From positions 1 to 64,000 of the forward strand of contig BPIL01000011.1 in NCBI GenBank assembly GCA_026004095.1: a stretch of DNA of 64,000 nt, written 5' to 3'. A program made the translations under genes and the position numbers. How positions within the stretch are numbered: position 1 is the first letter of the stretch; every line of letters starts with the position of its first letter. The notes beneath the pieces are model-generated. The model did no database searches. It was given only the letters and a program-made list of their open reading frames with translations, and was not told the origin of the DNA. The stretch is from Meiothermus sp. (GTDB taxonomy: Bacteria; Deinococcota; Deinococci; Deinococcales; Thermaceae). Positions 60,272-64,000 of this stretch are shown here, piece after piece.

Positions 60272-61618
60272 TCAGTGCCCCTCGGGGTGGTGCTCGATTT
60301 TGCCCCGGAGGTGCGGTGCAGCCTGGTTGAGCATGGCGATAACCGTAAGGTGCATCCAGATGGCGCTGATGGCGGTGAGGATAAACAGCACCACAAAGGT
60401 CATCTGGGGCAGCCCTGTCCAGGCCTGGGCGTAGGCGAAGAGCGGGGGCAGGAAGAACCCACCCAGCGCACCCAGCATGCCCACCAGACCGCCGACCGCC
60501 CCCACATCTTTGGGGAAGTACTCGGGGATGTGCTTGTACACCGCGGCCTTGCCAATGCCCATAGCTATCCCGACCAGGAAGACCAGAAGGGTAAAGGGCC
60601 AGACCGTCATGGTGTAGTGCATGACCTCGCGCATGCCGTCGGGCTCGATCCGGCTGGGCAGATACAGCACGATGTGCCCGTCGGGCATGGACAGGAGCCA
60701 GGTGGCAAAAAGCATGGTGCCAAAGGTCCAGTACATCACCCGCCGGGCCCCGTAGCGGTCGGAGAAGTAGCCCCCCACCGGGCGCAGCAGACTGGCCGGG
60801 AAGATAAACAGGGCGGTGAGCAGGGCGGCCTGGTAGAGGGGTAGCCCGAAAACATCTACGTAATACTTGGGGAGCCAGGCCGAGAGCGCCACATAGGCCC
60901 CAAAGACCACCACGTAGTAAAGGCTAAAGCGCCAGACCCGGATGTTCTTCAGGGGGCGCAGCATTTCCAGGAGGGGCCGACCCTGACCGGGCTTGCGATC
61001 TGTGCGGGGTGTAAAAACCCACATGGCCAGGGCCATCAAGACCAGCAACACCGCATATAGAAAGGGCACAAAACGCCAGCCGCCCGGTACCAGCCCGCCC
61101 AGGTAGCCCGCTGCCGGTACTGAAGCGATGATGGCCGGGCCGATGAACTTGGTGACGCTGGCCCCCACATTACCGGCCCCGAACACCCCCAGGGCAAACC
61201 CCTGCTGCTCCCGTGGGAACCAGGCTGCATTCCAGGCGATGCCCACACTAAAGGCGTTACCGGCAAAGCCGACCAGGAAGGCATAGAGCAGAAGTGCTTC
61301 GTAGCTGCTGGCCTGGGAGACCAGATAGGCCGGGATGGCGGTGAAGAGCAGCATGGCGGTAAAGACCACCTTGCCCCCGTAGCGGTCGGTGAGGATGCCG
61401 GCCAGAAGCCGCCAGATGGAGCCGTTCAGAATGGCTACCGCCGAGAGCCAGCTAAGCTGTACGTCGGTCAGGCCGAACTCCTTGCGGATGGGGATGCCCA
61501 GCACCCCGAACATCAGCCAGACGGCAAACATCAGGGTGAAACCCAACGTAGAGAGGGTGAGCACTTCCAGGCGCTGTTTGCGCTCGGAAGAATTGGCATG
61601 GGGGCTAGTCTGTACCAT
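60272..61618 (-). CDS. narK: NarK-type nitrate/nitrite transporter (first of two)
   Basis: ATG 61618 (MVQTSPHANSSERKQRLEVL) follows AAGGAGGTG with good spacing; the GTG at 61624 lies inside that ribosome site. The 448 residues have 12 predicted membrane segments. GFAGNAFSVGIAWNAAWFPR is the first nitrate signature and GIAMGIGKAAVYKHIPEYFP the second. Residue pattern and length fit NarK1-type NNP transporters. The start overlaps the narI end by 14 bases. A gap of 53 bases separates it from the carbonic anhydrase gene. Confidence 0.93.
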   Translation of the reverse strand: MVQTSPHANSSERKQRLEVLTLSTLGFTLMFAVWLMFGVLGIPIRKEFGLTDVQLSWLSAVAILNGSIWRLLAGILTDRYGGKVVFTAMLLFTAIPAYLVSQASSYEALLLYAFLVGFAGNAFSVGIAWNAAWFPREQQGFALGVFGAGNVGASVTKFIGPAIIASVPAAGYLGGLVPGGWRFVPFLYAVLLVLMALAMWVFTPRTDRKPGQGRPLLEMLRPLKNIRVWRFSLYYVVVFGAYVALSAWLPKYYVDVFGLPLYQAALLTALFIFPASLLRPVGGYFSDRYGARRVMYWTFGTMLFATWLLSMPDGHIVLYLPSRIEPDGMREVMHYTMTVWPFTLLVFLVGIAMGIGKAAVYKHIPEYFPKDVGAVGGLVGMLGALGGFFLPPLFAYAQAWTGLPQMTFVVLFILTAISAIWMHLTVIAMLNQAAPHLRGKIEHHPEGH

Positions 61619-62357
61619 AAGCACCTCCTTTTTCGGCAGTTTGAGGCTGGGCAGATGGGCGGGCAGCGGCGGGTACAGCGGAGCGGCGGTGTTTGCGTAC
61701 CCAGATCACCAACTGCCAGGGCCGCCACAAGTAGCCCAGCGGTACGGTGATGATGTGAATCAGTCGAGTAAAGGGGAACAGCGCCAGCAAGACCCAGAAG
61801 TTGAAGACGTGGAGCTGGATCCAGAAGGGCAGGTCGGCTACCAGCTCGGGGCGGGGGCGCAGGGTGAGGATGGACCACAGGTAAGGGGTGAAGACCGAGG
61901 GGAACCAGTAGGAGCCGTAGCGGTACAGCACGGCGGTGAGAACACCCGTAACCACCGAGACCAGTAGCAGCAGCAGCACGATTACATCGGAGGGGCGGGT
62001 TACGGCCAGGATGCGCCGGTTGGAGAGCCGGCGGTAGAGCAGCACCAGCAGCCCCCCCAGCGTCCACAAGGCCAGGGCCAGGCCGGTGATCTCGAGCAGG
62101 AAGAGTCGGATGGGCACGGCGTTCCACCACAGGAGGCCCTGTGGTACCAGAACGGCCAGCAAGTGCCCTAGCAGAATAATCAGAATGCCCCAGTGAAAGG
62201 GGATAGAGCCGAAAAAGAGCAGCTTGCGTTCGAGCAACTGGCTCGAGAGACTGCTGACGCTGAAAGGCTTACCGCGCATCCGCTGGAAGCTGACGATAAC
62301 GAGGAGCGCCAGCGCCACATAGGGAAAGACTTGAAACAGCAGCACGTTCCAGTTCAT
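61605..62357 (-). CDS. narI: Respiratory nitrate reductase gamma subunit (cytochrome b)
   Basis: A 250-residue membrane protein starting MNWNVLLFQVFPYVALALLV behind AAAGGAGGG. Five hydrophobic segments carry the haem-ligating His residues in SIPFHWGILIILLGHLLAVL and in WIQLHVFNFWVLLALFPFTR with RLIHII. It takes electrons from quinol and anchors NarGH to the membrane. The start overlaps the narJ stop by four bases. Length and motifs fit NarI. Confidence 0.93.
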   Translation of the reverse strand: MNWNVLLFQVFPYVALALLVIVSFQRMRGKPFSVSSLSSQLLERKLLFFGSIPFHWGILIILLGHLLAVLVPQGLLWWNAVPIRLFLLEITGLALALWTLGGLLVLLYRRLSNRRILAVTRPSDVIVLLLLLVSVVTGVLTAVLYRYGSYWFPSVFTPYLWSILTLRPRPELVADLPFWIQLHVFNFWVLLALFPFTRLIHIITVPLGYLWRPWQLVIWVRKHRRSAVPAAARPSAQPQTAEKGGAYGTD

Positions 62358-62923
62358 TCGCGCCCTCCTTTGGATAGGCTGCCGAAGAGCGAACCCACCA
62401 CCACAGGCAGTTGCAAGTCGGGGGCTTTGGCGTAGGGTTTAACGGCCTCGAGCGTCGCTTCCAACAGCATCAAATAAGGATTGCTGGGCTCGAGGGTCTT
62501 GAGGGTCTGGATCATCTGGTGCAGGGCCGGCTCCAGCAGCTGGCGTAGCTCGGGTAGGGGTGTTGGGGCTTTGGCCAGATAGCGCAGGATGGGGATCAGG
62601 TGATCGGGAATCTCACCCGCGGTGTCTATCCCCAGGGCCTGGTAGGCCGCGTTGAGTTCGGCCATCAGGCGGCCCCGCCGGTAGTCCTCGCCGTAGACGG
62701 CATAGCCGATATAAGGCGCGGTGAGCGGGGTGAGCTCGAGGGTGCGGGTGAAAAGCTCCTCGCGCTCGGCCAGCTTGAGCTCGGAGAGGGCCTTGAGGAA
62801 GCGCTCGAGCAGGTCTTTGGCCCTCGATTTTGGTAGATCCTGTAGCCTCTCCCACAGGGCCTTGGTGGAGCCCGGTTGGGGGTAGTGGTAGGCGAGTGCT
62901 AGGGTTGTGAGTAGGTCGTCCAT
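62354..62923 (-). CDS. narJ: Nitrate reductase assembly chaperone
   Basis: A 189-residue, all-helical protein starting MDDLLTTLALAYHYPQPGST. LALAYHYPQPG near the N-terminus and TPLTAPYIGYAVYGEDYRRG in the middle are characteristic of NarJ/TorD-family chaperones, which insert the molybdenum cofactor into NarG. It lies between narH and narI as in other nar operons. The gap to narH (116 bp) contains an imperfect inverted repeat. Confidence 0.9.
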   Translation of the reverse strand: MDDLLTTLALAYHYPQPGSTKALWERLQDLPKSRAKDLLERFLKALSELKLAEREELFTRTLELTPLTAPYIGYAVYGEDYRRGRLMAELNAAYQALGIDTAGEIPDHLIPILRYLAKAPTPLPELRQLLEPALHQMIQTLKTLEPSNPYLMLLEATLEAVKPYAKAPDLQLPVVVGSLFGSLSKGGRE

Positions 62924-62939
62924 AGGTACCTCTGAAGGG

Positions 62940-63035
62940 GATGAAAGGCGAGGAAAGAGAAAAGGGGAAGGAGGAAAGCAAAGGCCTTTGACTTCACTTT
63001 TCTCTTTCTTCTTTCCTCCTTTCTCGCCTTGTCGC
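62940..63035 (-). repeat. Purine/pyrimidine-rich inverted repeat between narH and narJ
   Basis: Plus-strand GGCGAGGAAAGAGAAAAGG (about 62947 onwards) faces its near reverse complement CTTTTCTCTTTC and CCTTTCTCGCC (to about 63027). The transcript could form a long imperfect stem. No T-run follows that would make it a simple terminator. It may set different mRNA levels for narH and narJ. Confidence 0.5.
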
Positions 63036-63039
63036 CGTT

Positions 63040-64000
63040 CTAGTCGCCCCTGACTGGCAACTCGATAAACCCAACGCCGGTCTCGCCCTTGTGGGCCAGG
63101 GGGTCGTTCCAGACCTCTACCGCCATCTCGCGGTGGTAGGGCGGCACCACGAAGCGCTCTGCAAGGGTGGGCTTGGCGGTGAGCTGGTAGATGGCCTCGA
63201 TCTCCTCGGGGGTGGTTCCGGCCGCTTCCACCAGCCGCAGGGTGGCCTCGTCCATGTGGCCCTCCACGCTTTGCCGGCGCTTGTAAATGCGTACGGCCAG
63301 CAGCTTGCGCAGGATGGGCTTGACCACCTCTACGTTGCCTGCAGCGAACAGGTTGGCCAGGTACTCCAGCGGCAGACGGGCTTTTTCCAGGTGATTGAAC
63401 AGCTCGAAATCTATTTTTTCGGGGGGGAGCTCGAGCCTGACCAGGCCCTCCTCAATGCTACTCACGATGGGGGAGAGCGGCGGGATGTAGAAGAGCATGG
63501 CCATGGTGCGGTACTCGGGGTGCAGCGGCAGGGCCAGCTTCCAGACCTTCACGAACTTGTATACCGGCGAAGCCTGCGCGGCCTGAATCCAGTCGTCGCC
63601 CAGGCCGTTCTCCTTGGCGGCTGCAATCACGGTGGGGTCGAAGGGGTCGAGGATGGCATTGAGCTGGGCCTGTACCAGGTCTTTGGTATCGGCGTGGGCG
63701 GCGGTGGCAATCTGGTCGGCGTCGTAGAGGATTACCCCCAGGTAGCGGATGCGCCCCACGCAGGAGTGGAAGCAGGCCGGGGCCTGGCCGGTCTCGAGGC
63801 GGGGGAAGCACAGGATGCACTTCTCGCTCTTGCCGGTGGCCCAGTTGTAGTAGACCTTTTTGTAGGGGCAGGCCGCCACGCACATGCGCCAGCCCTTGCA
63901 CTTGTTCTCGTTGACCAGCACCACCCCGTCCTCGGCGCGTTTATAAATTGCGCCGCTGGGGCAGGCTGCTACGCAGGCCGGGTTCAGGCAGTGGTTGCAG
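63040..64000 (-). CDS. narH: Nitrate reductase beta subunit, N-terminus beyond the window
   Basis: The frame runs from the right edge to 63040. The visible 319 residues carry the iron-sulfur ligands CNHCLNPACVAACP, CKGWRMCVAACPYKKVYYNW and CILCFPRLETGQAPACFHSC, exactly the NarH pattern including the Trp that marks the [3Fe-4S] site. VGRIRYLGVILYDADQI and YHREMAVEVWNDPLAHKGET follow. NarH passes electrons from NarI haem to NarG. The missing first part, with the first cluster motif, and narG are expected to the right. Confidence 0.95.
   Translation of the reverse strand, partial: CNHCLNPACVAACPSGAIYKRAEDGVVLVNENKCKGWRMCVAACPYKKVYYNWATGKSEKCILCFPRLETGQAPACFHSCVGRIRYLGVILYDADQIATAAHADTKDLVQAQLNAILDPFDPTVIAAAKENGLGDDWIQAAQASPVYKFVKVWKLALPLHPEYRTMAMLFYIPPLSPIVSSIEEGLVRLELPPEKIDFELFNHLEKARLPLEYLANLFAAGNVEVVKPILRKLLAVRIYKRRQSVEGHMDEATLRLVEAAGTTPEEIEAIYQLTAKPTLAERFVVPPYHREMAVEVWNDPLAHKGETGVGFIELPVRGD

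Overview
The window is GC-rich DNA that looks like a member of the Thermaceae, most like Meiothermus/Allomeiothermus. Signs are the GC-rich codon use with frequent CTCGAG-type codon pairs, a Thermus-style nar respiration cluster, Thermus-like RNase II and IS607/TnpB genes, and short or nearly absent leaders. An iteron origin with its own initiator and two partition systems show that at least the left third is a plasmid or megaplasmid. The assignment rests on sequence character only, because no database search was possible.

Layout. 1-2.5 kb: an edge-truncated DUF3800-like gene, then an excisionase-type HTH/ParA/ribbon-helix-helix partition operon with repeated operator-like sites. 2.6-5.5 kb: a decapitated IS200/IS605 TnpB, an IS5-family element and the C-terminal part of an IS4-type transposase. 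5.5-10 kb: the replicon core, with a second parA-parB pair plus an unknown gene, a Rep initiator, an AT-rich segment bounded by inverted repeats, and ten 19-bp iterons. 10.1-20.4 kb: an operon starting with a giant exonuclease-DinG-RecQ fusion, followed by two coiled-coil genes (the first split by an IS607-type element) and a 511-residue protein of unknown family. 20.6-23.7 kb: an IS630-type element, then an NYN ribonuclease-like gene coupled to a T4 Rnl1-like RNA ligase. 23.7-27.4 kb: riboflavin synthesis, with ribH divergent from FMN-riboswitch-controlled ribD-ribE-ribBA. 27.6-28.2 kb: a Phd-type antitoxin and PIN toxin. 28.2-33.5 kb: nested insertion sequences and a repeat-rich lipoprotein.

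33.7-46.2 kb holds the most unusual locus: a tightly packed set encoding a membrane-anchored VWA protein, a tubulin/FtsZ-like GTPase, an unknown 678-residue protein, a BrxL-like AAA+ ATPase without the usual Lon-type tail, and a UvrD-like helicase with a RelE/ParE-like front domain. A convergent AddA/UvrD-like helicase abuts it. It resembles an NTP-driven conflict (anti-phage or anti-plasmid) system, but I cannot match it to a named one. 46.5-50.4 kb: an MhqD/MhqO-type operon with a 30-codon leader gene and palindromic operator, a relic of a C5 DNA methyltransferase, and an RNase II-family gene broken by one extra C. 50.5-56.3 kb: a DUF1175 / alpha-2-macroglobulin / metallopeptidase-like envelope operon. 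56.4-58.3 kb: IS remnants with a third IS630-type copy. 58.4-64 kb: the nar cluster narH-narJ-narI-narK-(beta-carbonic anhydrase)-narK, all on the minus strand and running off the right edge.

The region is a patchwork. Maintenance genes (rep, two par systems, a toxin-antitoxin pair), two or three candidate defence or repair modules, and metabolic or respiratory cargo are separated by at least seven insertion elements, several of them nested.
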